A stretch of 64,000 bases of DNA from Metabacillus sp. FJAT-52054. Lineage in GTDB: Bacteria; Bacillota; Bacilli; Bacillales; Bacillaceae. Location: positions 3,666,723 to 3,730,722 of the forward strand of contig NZ_CP147407.1 in assembly GCF_037201815.1 (NCBI RefSeq). Direction: 5' to 3'. Below are positions 34,514-41,662 of this stretch, in pieces. The notes below the pieces were generated by a model. The model saw only the letters and a list, made by a program, of their open reading frames with translations. It was not told the origin of the DNA and made no database searches. Position 1 is the first letter of the stretch. Every line of letters starts with the position of its first letter. The position numbers and the translations under genes are program-made.

Positions 34514-34846
34514 ATGTTTCTTGTAGCAGAAATTATAAAAAATACAGTGCTTATTCTCTCTATAATCCAATGTACTTTTGCTGCTTGCATTATTTTACTT
34601 GGAGATACTCTTTATGACCAGTTTGAAGATGGTGTAATACACAATGCAAAAAATATCTTTTCTAAATCATGGAATTTCGTAGCGTATATTTTGTTCGGTA
34701 TTGGCCCTTTTATATACAAGAAAAAAGCTCAACACCATAACTGGTTTGTTAAAAGAGCAATTATGACTTCATGGGTCTTATTAATGATCATAGTATTTGT
34801 TATTATCAACCTTATTTTAAGCAGTATAACAAACCTACTTGCTTAA
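34514..34846 (+). CDS. Membrane immunity-like protein, array member 1
   Basis: A 110-aa protein of three hydrophobic segments: an N-terminal helix (VLILSIIQCTFAACIILLGDTL), a central one (WNFVAYILFGIGPFIYKKK) and a C-terminal one (MTSWVLLMIIVFVIINLIL). The family signature in this locus is (Q/E)(F/Y)E-G-(I/V) ... NF---GIGP-(I/L)YKK ... (S/N)W--(K/R)-(K/R)(L/A). It starts 28 nt after the toxin stop with AAGGAGTTAAAAA, so it is the first candidate immunity gene in the operon. It is closest to the broken last member at 38163. Assignment as cognate immunity protein is inference from position and membrane topology. Confidence 0.8.
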   Translation: MFLVAEIIKNTVLILSIIQCTFAACIILLGDTLYDQFEDGVIHNAKNIFSKSWNFVAYILFGIGPFIYKKKAQHHNWFVKRAIMTSWVLLMIIVFVIINLILSSITNLLA

Positions 34847-34867
34847 TAATAAAGAAAGGAGCTATGA

Positions 34868-35662
34868 ATGAATTATCAGCTTGTATGTACAACGGAGGAG
34901 CTCGCGATATTAGTTTCAATTTGCGGTTATCCAGAATTCTCTAACGGGATTGCAGTTACTTCTTTTGGTGATCGGACTGAAAAAGATTGGAACCTGGTGA
35001 CTCAGGTCACCATTCCCCAATTGATTCTCAAAGAAATCTGGGATGAACAGAAAGAAGCAGCAGGACTATTGCCAATCAGCGAGACTATGCACACCTTCAT
35101 CCAATCATACGTAGAATCCAAAAGAATGATTCGTTGCTCTGATTTACCGAACAAAAGTGCATTCATGTTTCATAAAGCAACAGATAATGGCTGGCTCGCT
35201 CATATTATATATAAAGATATTATCCATGAATTCTTTTATGTAGAAACAGAAGAAATCCCTAAACTTATTAGAGATTACTATAAATTTGAGTTTACCAGCG
35301 AATTTAAAAATCATGAATTCAACTTATCAGAAAGTGACTTTGATGCATTGAGCAAGCAGGACCATATGAATCAAATTCTTTCTAATATGGACGCATCTGA
35401 GAGTCAAAGCTTCGAGAAATTTTTAGCAGACCTAAAGGAAAGCGATTGGTCCCTCTTTAACATTTCAAATTTTTCATTATTTGAAAAACAAGAAGATGCA
35501 TATCTAGAAAACATTGTATTCTTCCTCCCTTCAACGAACGGGGTATGGGTGGCAGAATATACGGATGATGCAAAAACCCCTGTGTCCATCCGCCTAACCC
35601 CTGAAGATGAGTGGTATCAAGTGGTAAACGGGGTTGGGTTTGTTGCTGCAGCATCATCATAA
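34868..35662 (+). CDS. Cytosolic EspG-like or chaperone-like protein of the LXG operon
   Basis: A 264-aa soluble acidic protein with no signal peptide or membrane helix. It begins MNYQLVCTTEELAILVSICGYPEF and alternates predicted helices (LILKEIWDEQKEAAGLLPISETMHTFIQ) with strands (SAFMFHKATDNGWLAHIIYKDII). This order (N-terminal helical LxxxG segment, short helix pair, then beta strands) resembles EspG secretion chaperones of mycobacterial ESX systems, which bind PE-PPE substrates. I see no diagnostic motif, so this is a hypothesis. It is the last gene before a terminator and is cotranscribed with the toxin and first immunity gene (RBS AAAGGAGCTATGA). A second, soluble immunity protein is the alternative. 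Confidence 0.7.
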   Translation: MNYQLVCTTEELAILVSICGYPEFSNGIAVTSFGDRTEKDWNLVTQVTIPQLILKEIWDEQKEAAGLLPISETMHTFIQSYVESKRMIRCSDLPNKSAFMFHKATDNGWLAHIIYKDIIHEFFYVETEEIPKLIRDYYKFEFTSEFKNHEFNLSESDFDALSKQDHMNQILSNMDASESQSFEKFLADLKESDWSLFNISNFSLFEKQEDAYLENIVFFLPSTNGVWVAEYTDDAKTPVSIRLTPEDEWYQVVNGVGFVAAASS

Positions 35663-35664
35663 GG

Positions 35665-35692
35665 AAACTGCAGGGAATTCCTGCAGTTTTTT
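35665..35692 (+). terminator. Terminator of the toxin operon proper
   Basis: AAACTGCAGG and CCTGCAGTTT pair around GAATT and are followed by six T. It separates the toxin operon from the remaining paralogue array at 35840-38495, which must be transcribed separately or by read-through. Confidence 0.9.
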
Positions 35693-35839
35693 ATTTTGTT
35701 ATTCACTAGAAAAAACGAACCTTACCAGACAAAAATGGATTTAAGTCCTTACAAAAAGCATTTGATTTTCGGTTCGTGTTTTAACTTCATGCGATACTAA
35801 AAAGTCAAATATAAAACTAGTTTTCTAAAGGAGCGCAAC

Positions 35840-36177
35840 ATGATTTCTAACGGTGTAATTACTATTATAGAGCTCTGTATGGGGGCTATAATAGCTGGTC
35901 AATTCGGTTACGCCCTTGCTGTATTGATTCTAGGGAGAGTACAAATAGAATACCTTGAGTGGGGAATATTCGAGAAAATACTAACAACATATTTTTGAAA
36001 TGTAACAACTTTATTTTGTACTCTATCGCGGGACTCGGTCCATTTCTTTATTATAAGACCCAAAGAAATTCATGGATTTTATCTAAACTGATTTATATTC
36101 TTTATCTAATCATAGCTGGAGTTATTGCTATCATTCTATTTAATGCTGTCAGTCATATTCTTAGGTTTATCATTTGA
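35840..36177 (+). pseudogene. Array member 2, broken by a 1-nt deletion
   Basis: It starts at ATG 35840 (RBS AAAGGAGC) as MISNGVITIIELCMGAIIAG, nearly the same as the intact member at 37414, and stays in frame to EWGIFEK. There the run GAGAAAATACT (A run 35975-35978) lacks one A relative to the sequence needed to continue (NTNNIF-K-NFILYSIAGLGPFLYYK), so translation stops at 35996-35998. The second half, 35979-36177, is otherwise well preserved up to its own stop. It is a recent frameshift in a homopolymer: a decayed gene, a phase-variable gene or an assembly error. Confidence 0.85.
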
Positions 36178-36191
36178 AGGGGTTTTAACTC

Positions 36192-36521
36192 ATGGAATCA
36201 ATAACAGAGATATTGAAAATCGGTGTAGCTCTGATGCTCACGGCGCAATGTTCCTATTGTTTTTCATTGCTGCTGATTGGAAACACTCTTCTCGATTATT
36301 ATGAGTGGGGGATTTTTGAAAAGCCTAAACATTGGCTTCCAAAAACAACAAACTTTATTCTGAAAGGTATTTTCGGGCTTGGGCCCTATCTTTATAAGAG
36401 GCTGCAGCACCATTCTTGGCTTTTTAGAAAACTGATTTTTTTCATATGGACCAACTTGGTTGTTGCAGGCAGTTTTTTATCTTATTTATTCATTAGCTTC
36501 GTCCTTGATTTATTTTACTGA
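36192..36521 (+). CDS. Membrane immunity-like protein, array member 3
   Basis: A 109-aa three-helix membrane protein: LKIGVALMLTAQCSYCFSLLLIGNTL, then the loop motif YYEWGIFEKPKHWLPKTTNFIL, GIFGLGPYLYKR and SWLFRKLIFFIWTNLVVAG. It has an RBS (GAAGGGG) and starts 14 nt after member 2, so the array is closely packed. Its loop has the EKPKHW variant, shared in form with member 4 (EDPEHW), while members 2 and 6 lack the Pro-x-x-Trp. If these are immunity proteins, the loop is where toxin specificity would differ. Confidence 0.78.
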   Translation: MESITEILKIGVALMLTAQCSYCFSLLLIGNTLLDYYEWGIFEKPKHWLPKTTNFILKGIFGLGPYLYKRLQHHSWLFRKLIFFIWTNLVVAGSFLSYLFISFVLDLFY

Positions 36522-36562
36522 TCAAATGCTGGTTTAACAAATCAGTCTAAGGGGTCTTCATC

Positions 36563-36898
36563 ATGCATTCACCAAAAGAATTAATTGAAGCTGTCGTTTT
36601 AATTCTCTTAGTCAGTCAGAACGCATATGCTTTCACCTTAATCATCATGGGAAATATACTCTTAGAATATTATGAATGGGGGATTTTCGAGGATCCAGAA
36701 CATTGGGTTACGAAAACCACAAATTTTATTTTAAGATTTTTGTTTGGAATTGGACCCTATTTTTATAAAAAAACGCATAATGGAAAACGCTCCTGGTTAA
36801 CTAGGAAATTACAATACATAGGCTGGTATCTTTTATTCTCAATTATCTGTATCCTATTTTATTCAATCTTAAGTTCTGTTCTTAGACTATACATATAA
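36563..36898 (+). CDS. Membrane immunity-like protein, array member 4
   Basis: A 111-aa paralogue: IEAVVLILLVSQNAYAFTLIIMGNILL, YYEWGIFEDPEHWVTKTTNFILR, FLFGIGPYFYKK, then SWLTRKLQYIGWYLLFSIICILFY. ATG follows AAGGGGTCTTCATC. A four-residue insertion (HNGK) between the GIGP helix and the SW motif distinguishes it from its neighbours. The gene is 41 nt downstream of member 3. No toxin gene lies beside it, so it would protect against toxins of other strains if the immunity reading is correct. Confidence 0.78.
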   Translation: MHSPKELIEAVVLILLVSQNAYAFTLIIMGNILLEYYEWGIFEDPEHWVTKTTNFILRFLFGIGPYFYKKTHNGKRSWLTRKLQYIGWYLLFSIICILFYSILSSVLRLYI

Positions 36899-36911
36899 CC
36901 TGAGGGAGGGG

Positions 36912-36989
36912 GTGAGCATTGAACCATATGTATCCTGCATGAATTCTATCCTTGGGGTAACTTTACTATACATATTATTAGGAAAATAA
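36912..36989 (+). CDS. Possible 25-aa membrane peptide coupled to array member 5
   Basis: A GTG-started frame reading SIEPYVSCMN then SILGVTLLYILLGK, a single hydrophobic segment. GAGGGAGGG lies immediately upstream, rather close to the GTG; an internal ATG (36939) is an alternative. Its TAA is 4 nt before the ATG of member 5, which itself has only a weak RBS, so translational coupling would make sense. It could be a leader peptide or the remnant of a further paralogue. Evidence is limited to RBS, frame and spacing. Confidence 0.3.
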   Translation: MSIEPYVSCMNSILGVTLLYILLGK

Positions 36990-36993
36990 CTTA

Positions 36994-37329
36994 ATGGGGT
37001 TTGCAATCTTAAAAGTAGTTGAAATAGGTATCCTTATTACCCTTTGTTCTCAATTTGCATACGCTCTTGTGATACTGATTTTAGGGGAAATACAAATAGA
37101 ATACTATGAATGGGGAATTTTTAAGGAGCCGGAAAACTGGTTTCAGAAAATAGTAAATTTCATTTTGAGACTATTAGTTGGCATTGGACCTTATATATAT
37201 TACAAAACTCAAAATCGTTCATGGATCTTATCTAAATTACTATATTCCTTATTTCTGATTTGCCTTATCATATCTGGGATTATTTTTTATTATATTATAT
37301 CGCGCTTAGGCAATTTAATTACCGGTTAA
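36994..37329 (+). CDS. Membrane immunity-like protein, array member 5
   Basis: A 111-aa paralogue: LKVVEIGILITLCSQFAYALVILILGEI, YYEWGIFKEPENWFQKIVNFILR, LLVGIGPYIYYKTQNRSWILSKLLYSLFLICLIISGIIFY. It combines the Pro-x-x-Trp loop of members 3 and 4 with the YYKTQ-SWILSKLLY second half of members 2 and 6, so it looks like a recombinant between the two subtypes. The upstream RBS is poor (TTAGGAAAAT), and a short frame ends 4 nt before the start. Confidence 0.77.
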   Translation: MGFAILKVVEIGILITLCSQFAYALVILILGEIQIEYYEWGIFKEPENWFQKIVNFILRLLVGIGPYIYYKTQNRSWILSKLLYSLFLICLIISGIIFYYIISRLGNLITG

Positions 37330-37413
37330 GAACAATCCTTAATAGGAAAGTGATAATTCACAGGAAAATAATAAATCCCCATATAGTTAAATACATCTAT
37401 AGGAGCTCAAAAG

Positions 37414-37749
37414 ATGATTTCCACAGGCCTAATTAAGATTATAGAATTATGTATGTTAGCCATTCTAGCAGGTCATTTCGGCTACGCCTTTGCTGTGTTA
37501 ATTTTAGGCAGGGGACAAATAGAATATTTTGAATGGGGTATTTTCGATAAGGGCTCTAATGTATTTGGTAAACTTATTAACTTTTTCTTATACTCCATTG
37601 TTGGCCTAGGTCCATTTCTATACTACAAAAGTCAACGAGAATCTTGGATCTTATCCAAATTACTATACGTTCTTTATCTCGTACTTGCAGGAATAATCGC
37701 AATTATCTTATTTAATGTAATTAGTCGAACTCTATATTTTTTTAGCTAG
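37414..37749 (+). CDS. Membrane immunity-like protein, array member 6
   Basis: A 111-aa paralogue and the intact sister of broken member 2: MISTGLIKIIELCMLAILAG, FEWGIFDKGSNVFGKLINFFLYSIVGLGPF, YYKSQRESWILSKLLYVLYL. The RBS ATAGGAGCTCAAAAG is good. Its preservation next to a frameshifted near-copy is consistent with redundancy relaxing selection. Three hydrophobic segments place it in the cytoplasmic membrane. Confidence 0.78.
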   Translation: MISTGLIKIIELCMLAILAGHFGYAFAVLILGRGQIEYFEWGIFDKGSNVFGKLINFFLYSIVGLGPFLYYKSQRESWILSKLLYVLYLVLAGIIAIILFNVISRTLYFFS

Positions 37750-37779
37750 CATGAGGAAATTAATTGCGGGAGCATCTAT

Positions 37780-38133
37780 ATGAATACTGAGATTTCTCTA
37801 TTAATATTAGAAAATACACTAATTGCTCTTTTGGGAGCTCAGAACGTTTATGCTTTCCTGATTCTACTAACAGGGAGTCTCGTTTTAGATATGTACGAAA
37901 ACGGAATCCATAAGGAAGGTTCAAAAAGATCGGGGCTTGAATATGTATTTTTAATTATCGGGGTAACGTTATTTGGAATTGGCCCCTACATATACAGAAA
38001 ACTGGATCAACACTCCTGGATTGTAAAAAAGCTTATTTTCATGCTCTTTTGCATTGGATTATTTATTGGGAGCATTATTCTATTTGCTATCATTATGTCT
38101 AGCGTAAAATATGCACTGACTGTATTTAGTTAA
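37780..38133 (+). CDS. Membrane immunity-like protein, array member 7 (divergent)
   Basis: A 117-aa paralogue that keeps the architecture (ENTLIALLGAQNVYAFLILLTGSLVL, then GIGPYIYRKLDQHSWIVKKLIFMLFCIGLFIG) but has DMYENGIHKEGSKRSGLEY in place of the EWGIF loop. It is thus intermediate between the EWGIF subtype and the QFEDG subtype of members 1 and 8. ATG follows GCGGGAGCATCTAT. Confidence 0.75.
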   Translation: MNTEISLLILENTLIALLGAQNVYAFLILLTGSLVLDMYENGIHKEGSKRSGLEYVFLIIGVTLFGIGPYIYRKLDQHSWIVKKLIFMLFCIGLFIGSIILFAIIMSSVKYALTVFS

Positions 38134-38162
38134 TTCGACTTAACAACTATGGAGTTAATGCT

Positions 38163-38495
38163 ATGCTTCTCATACCCGAAATCATCAAACATACCGTGCT
38201 TATTCTTTCTATCGTTCAATGTACATATGCGGCTTGCATTATTTTGCTTGGGGATACCCTTTATGAACAATTTGAAGATGGTGTAGTATACAATCCGAGG
38301 AATATTTTCTCGAAAACATAGAATTTTTTGATCTTCGTTCTTTTTGGAATCGGTCCTTATCTTTACAGAAAAAAAGCCTTGCATCGTAATTGGTTCGTTA
38401 AAAGAGTCGTTATGGCTTGGTGGGTTTTATAAATGATAATAGGCACTGTTATTGTGAATCTTATCATTTTCAGTATTACAAACCTGTTTCAATGA
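38163..38495 (+). pseudogene. Array member 8, dead copy of member 1
   Basis: The frame from ATG 38163 reads LLIPEIIKHTVLILSIVQCTYAACIILLGDTLYEQ..., closely matching member 1 (34514) throughout. It contains two in-frame stops: TAG at 38319-38321, where member 1 has Trp (SKSWNF), and TAA at 38430-38432, where member 1 has Leu (WVLLMI). The rest is preserved to the expected end (SITNLFQ, stop 38493-38495). Members 1 and 8 of the same subtype therefore bracket the array, with the outer one decayed. Confidence 0.85.
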
Positions 38496-38573
38496 GAAGT
38501 GGTTCAACTTTCAGGTTCAATTTTTGTTTTTCTGTTCGTCATATTGAACGAATTGATTATACGAGGCAATGAG

Positions 38574-38602
38574 TTGACAATCCGAAAAAACTGCTCTATT
38601 GG
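38574..38602 (+). promoter_or_regulatory. Candidate sinR promoter
   Basis: A perfect TTGACA (38574-38579) with TATTGG (38597-38602) at 17-nt spacing, about 115 nt upstream of sinR. There is no sinI-like frame between this promoter and sinR. Confidence 0.45.
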
Positions 38603-38643
38603 TCCCTTCACCACGGTTTTGTCGAAAAATATTTGTCGAAATT

Positions 38644-38650
38644 GTTCTTT
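38644..38650 (+). promoter_or_regulatory. SinR-box-like GTTCTTT upstream of sinR
   Basis: GTTCTTT, the half-site recognised by SinR in B. subtilis, lies between the candidate promoter and the sinR RBS. A single half-site could occur by chance; autoregulation is inference. Confidence 0.35.
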
Positions 38651-38714
38651 TTATAGCAAAAACCAATTCGTTATATGGTATGATAGTACCAAAATGACGA
38701 ACAGGAGTGAAAAA

Positions 38715-39038
38715 ATGATCGGAGAACGCATTCGCAAATACCGCAAAGAACGTAACCTATCCCTTACAGAACTGGCTAACCGTGCAGGCGTAGCAAAGTC
38801 TTATTTAAGCTCTATCGAACGAAATCTCCAAACGAATCCATCTGTGTTATTCCTGGAAAAAGTCTCTTCTGTTTTAGGCGAGTCCGTGAATACCCTTGTT
38901 AATGATACAGAAGAAAGTTCGGGTTTGGATACGGAGTGGTCAGGTTTAGTGAAAGAAGCTATGCATTCTGGGGTAACGAAGGAGCAATTTAAGGAGTTTC
39001 TTGAATTTAATAAATGGAAAAATAAGAACGCTCAATAA
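38715..39038 (+). CDS. sinR: Biofilm master repressor SinR
   Basis: A 107-aa DNA-binding repressor. Residues 1-65 are a Cro/C1-type HTH, MIGERIRKYRKERNLSLTEL, then GVAKSYLSSIERNLQTNPS, virtually the B. subtilis SinR sequence. The C-terminal SinI-binding/multimerisation helices are DTEWSGLVKEAMHSGVTKEQ and FKEFLEFNKW. RBS AGGAGTG fixes the ATG at 38715; the open frame upstream is meaningless. In B. subtilis SinR represses the matrix operons eps and tapA-sipW-tasA, and here those genes lie just downstream on the opposite strand with GTTCTTT sites in their promoter. No sinI antagonist is adjacent, unlike B. subtilis. Confidence 0.96.
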   Translation: MIGERIRKYRKERNLSLTELANRAGVAKSYLSSIERNLQTNPSVLFLEKVSSVLGESVNTLVNDTEESSGLDTEWSGLVKEAMHSGVTKEQFKEFLEFNKWKNKNAQ

Positions 39039-39044
39039 TAAAAC

Positions 39045-39079
39045 AGACAGCCTAAATTCAACGATTTAGACTGTCTTTT
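39045..39079. terminator. Bidirectional terminator between sinR and sipW
   Basis: AGACAGCCTAAAT pairs with ATTTAGACTGTCT (one mismatch) with a short loop and T runs at both ends. It overlaps the 3' end of the convergent sipW gene. Confidence 0.85.
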
Positions 39080-39635
39080 CATTTTCAGCAAGTTTTTTTG
39101 GTTCCTCGAGTCTTGCCATCGCTCTCCAGATTGTGACTCCTGAATACCCTAGAAGCAGGATACCTGGAAGCACAAGCAGGAGTGCACTGCCTTCTTTCGA
39201 TTTAGCGAAATCAATAAAATAGCCCAGGTAGGGAATGGTCACACCTGAATATTCCGCAACAACATTGTCAGACAAGACTGGCTCCGTGTCGGCCGTTTTG
39301 TTGTTGTCCCCTTTTGTCTTATACAAAACCTGATCTCCGCTTTTCATAACGTCGATAATTCTGTGCGTTACAAGGGTTGTTTCGTCCATCTTGAACGTGA
39401 TCACATCATTTTTTTCGAAGCGCTTCATATCCCCGCCAGGTTTGACAGCTATGATGGATCCTGTATGAATTCCTGGCTCCATTGATCCTGAAAGAACGGT
39501 CTTCATCTGGTACCCAAGAAGCTGCGGTTCACCGCCTGACGCCTTTGAGGATACGACTGTTGCAATCATTAAGAGGAGGACGATAAATAAAAGTGCTGTA
39601 ATGCTCGTGCTAATCATCTTTTTAATTGCTTTCAA
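39066..39635 (-). CDS. sipW: ER-type signal peptidase I SipW (copy 1)
   Basis: A membrane signal peptidase of about 189 aa with the archaeal/ER-type catalytic pair: Ser in VLSGSMEPGIHTGSII and His in LVTHRIIDV, plus TKGDNNKTADTEPV. Two membrane helices: N-terminal ISTSITALLFIVLLLMIATVV and C-terminal ALLLVLPGILLLGYSGV. In B. subtilis SipW processes TasA and TapA. The frame overlaps the end of tapA; AAGGTGAT best fits the TTG at 39635, though GTG 39644 and ATG 39617 are possible. It is the last gene of the matrix operon. A second sipW lies at 41086. Confidence 0.93.
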   Translation of the reverse strand: MKAIKKMISTSITALLFIVLLLMIATVVSSKASGGEPQLLGYQMKTVLSGSMEPGIHTGSIIAVKPGGDMKRFEKNDVITFKMDETTLVTHRIIDVMKSGDQVLYKTKGDNNKTADTEPVLSDNVVAEYSGVTIPYLGYFIDFAKSKEGSALLLVLPGILLLGYSGVTIWRAMARLEEPKKLAENEKTV

Positions 39636-40380
39636 TCTGATCACCTTCCAGACTGGTATTCTCTTCTTTAGCCGGCACTGTCTCTTCTTTTGTCACTGGC
39701 TCTTCTGCTTTCACATCTTCCGGTTTTGATTCTTCAACGGTTGGATCTTCATTAGGTTTCTCTGCATCCGGTTTTGTTTCATCAGCAGGATTGGTTTCTT
39801 TTTCAGGTTTGGTTTCTTTTTCTTTATCCTTTTCCTCTTCCTCTTTGGTTTTCTCCTCTTCTTTAGGAGGCGGACAGGCTACGGTAATGGCTTCACTTGT
39901 AAATGTGGCTGTGTGCTCGTAATCTTTATTAAATCCCGGCCGCTGTTCTGCGACGACTTGATACGTCCCTTCCTTTTCAGCTAGGACGGAAAGGCTGCCG
40001 GATTGATTGCTTTCAATTTCATGGAGGGCTTGATTAGTCAGGATCTCATTTCCGTTGAAGAGAACGTCAAACGTGGTTGTACCGATCATCGTAAATCCGC
40101 TGTTTTGTATGGTAAATGGAAGGTTCACAGGTTCGCAGGATTCAACTTCCGATTCCTCATTTTTAACAAAGGACAGGACACTTCCATCCCACCAAGTACC
40201 CGCTTGAATGTCCATCGTGTCTTCTATGGAATCGCTGAAATACGCATTAGTTGGCTGGGATGTCAGGTTGGTTGCGCAATACATTCCTGTTACCCATAAA
40301 GCTGCAGCTTGTGTGATGTAAAGGTATTTTTTATTATGATCAAGAAATTTACGTTTCCTTGAGTGACGAATGACAGTCAT
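39622..40380 (-). CDS. tapA: Amyloid fibre anchoring/assembly protein TapA
   Basis: A 252-aa exported protein with a TapA layout. An N-terminal signal-like helix (KKYLYITQAAALWVTGMYCATNL) is followed by the camelysin-like NAYFSDSIEDTMDIQAGTWW and a beta-sandwich segment (LPFTIQNSGFTMIGTTTFDVLFNG) with two cysteines, ESCEPV and VACPPP. The C-terminal third is a highly charged, disordered tail of E, K, P and D. B. subtilis TapA (253 aa) has the same length, cysteine pair and tail and is needed to form and anchor TasA fibres. The gene lies between tasA and sipW, overlapping the latter. Confidence 0.88.
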   Translation of the reverse strand: MTVIRHSRKRKFLDHNKKYLYITQAAALWVTGMYCATNLTSQPTNAYFSDSIEDTMDIQAGTWWDGSVLSFVKNEESEVESCEPVNLPFTIQNSGFTMIGTTTFDVLFNGNEILTNQALHEIESNQSGSLSVLAEKEGTYQVVAEQRPGFNKDYEHTATFTSEAITVACPPPKEEEKTKEEEEKDKEKETKPEKETNPADETKPDAEKPNEDPTVEESKPEDVKAEEPVTKEETVPAKEENTSLEGDQIESN

Positions 40381-40466
40381 CCCCCATTCTGCAATATTTC
40401 AATAAGGACGTGATAAAGCTTTGAAAGGAAGACGGGATAATCCCGCCTTCCCTGCCATTATAAAAA

Positions 40467-41063
40467 TTATTTTTCTACTCCAGCGCCTTGCTGTCCTTCG
40501 AAGGACCACTTAAGGTGAAGCTGGTCTCCTTGGAATTTGTTTTGATCCTTGCCGTTTTCAACAAATTGGAACTGAACTTTTAATTCATCACTTGTTCCAG
40601 CTGCCAATTTACCGCCTTTTTCACCAAACCATTGGGAGAAGAAGTTCCCATCGATGGCATCAGGAGACATGTTTTTAAGCTGGTCAAGTGTCGTCCACCA
40701 AACAACTGTATCTACTTTATCTTTATTCAATAAGAAGTTTACGCGGATATGCTTTCCGAAATCCTCTCCAGCGTTGTCACCTTTCCAATCTGTTAACGTG
40801 TAATCCGTTTTCATAAGAACTTTGGCAATATCCAATGTTCCGTCATTTTTCAATTGGAAAGAACGGTTCATCCAATCACCAGGTTTAATGTTGCCAACTT
40901 CAATGACAGTAGTAGGATTTGCATTCAAATCCAAAGTTCCAGAAGCAAATGATCCGGAAGCATCCGCTTTATCACTGAAGAACGCGTATGTACCGCCCCC
41001 AACTAAAGACAAACCAAGTGCAGCTGACGCAAGACCCAAACCAAGTTTTTTACTGAATGCCAT
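40467..41063 (-). CDS. tasA: TasA/CalY-type biofilm matrix protein
   Basis: A 198-aa secreted fibre protein of the camelysin (M73) family. A signal peptide with a C-region typical of SipW substrates (SKKLGLGLASAALGLSLVGGGTYA) is followed by FFSDKADASGSFASGTLDLN, then IKPGDWMNRSFQLKNDGTLD, the two hallmark motifs of TasA/CalY. At 198 aa it is closer to CalY than to the 261-aa B. subtilis TasA. GGAGG precedes the ATG. It follows sipW copy 2 by 22 nt and precedes tapA, so all matrix proteins and both peptidases appear to be one SinR-controlled unit. Confidence 0.93.
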   Translation of the reverse strand: MAFSKKLGLGLASAALGLSLVGGGTYAFFSDKADASGSFASGTLDLNANPTTVIEVGNIKPGDWMNRSFQLKNDGTLDIAKVLMKTDYTLTDWKGDNAGEDFGKHIRVNFLLNKDKVDTVVWWTTLDQLKNMSPDAIDGNFFSQWFGEKGGKLAAGTSDELKVQFQFVENGKDQNKFQGDQLHLKWSFEGQQGAGVEK

Positions 41064-41085
41064 GTAAATTTCCTCCCATACCCTT

Positions 41086-41637
41086 TTAGTTTTTTATATT
41101 GAACTTCTTCAATGAAGAAGCACCAATCTTTTTACCTGCAACCGGTTCATTTGGTTTGGTTCTCAGGAGTTTAATGGATAGATAGAGTAGGAGGATTCCT
41201 GGGATGACCATAAACAGCAGGCTGCCGAATTTTGAATTTACCAGGATGAATAGATAGCCTAGGAATGGAATGGTTAGGCCTGTATAGATGCCTTTTATTT
41301 GCTGTGGTTTTACTTGTTCCAAATCAGGGCCGTCATTGTTATCGCCTTTTGTGCGGTATTGCTCCCTGTCTTCCTTCCTAACTACCTCCACGACTCTGTG
41401 AGTAATGAGGGCGTGGTTCTCTACCTCAAACGTGATAACGTCCCCTTTGCTGATTTTTTCATCAGGGTCCGGGGTTTTTATGAGGATGACAGATCCTGTC
41501 CAGAAGGCTGGTTCCATCGAACCGGATAGAACATTTTTGATTTGATAAGGAAAAATGGTTTGTTTGTTCCCAATAAAGAACAAAGAGAGCGTAATGATTA
41601 AGACCCATAAAAATCTTTTTACGAATTGGATTTTCAC
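41086..41637 (-). CDS. sipW: ER-type signal peptidase I SipW (copy 2)
   Basis: A 183-aa paralogue of the downstream sipW: NVLSGSMEPAFWTGSVILI with the catalytic Ser, ALITHRVVEVVRK with the His, then YRTKGDNNDGPD, and C-terminal helix LLFMVIPGILLLYLSIKLL. GTG start with AAGGAGAAAGG about 10 nt ahead. It is the first gene after the SinR-box promoter region, so it leads the matrix operon. Two SipW peptidases flanking tasA-tapA suggest separate specificities, one for TasA and one for TapA, but that is inference. Confidence 0.93.
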   Translation of the reverse strand: MKIQFVKRFLWVLIITLSLFFIGNKQTIFPYQIKNVLSGSMEPAFWTGSVILIKTPDPDEKISKGDVITFEVENHALITHRVVEVVRKEDREQYRTKGDNNDGPDLEQVKPQQIKGIYTGLTIPFLGYLFILVNSKFGSLLFMVIPGILLLYLSIKLLRTKPNEPVAGKKIGASSLKKFNIKN

Positions 41638-41662
41638 AAGTCCAGCGCCTTTCTCCTTACGT

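Noticed and set aside
35959..36177. Separate 72-aa membrane protein
   Set aside because: It is the second half of a frameshifted array member; the first half lies in another frame at 35840-35998.
38499..38714. N-terminal extension of SinR
   Set aside because: The frame is open by chance across the promoter region. AGGAGTG and the family start at MIGERIRKYR fix the start at 38715.
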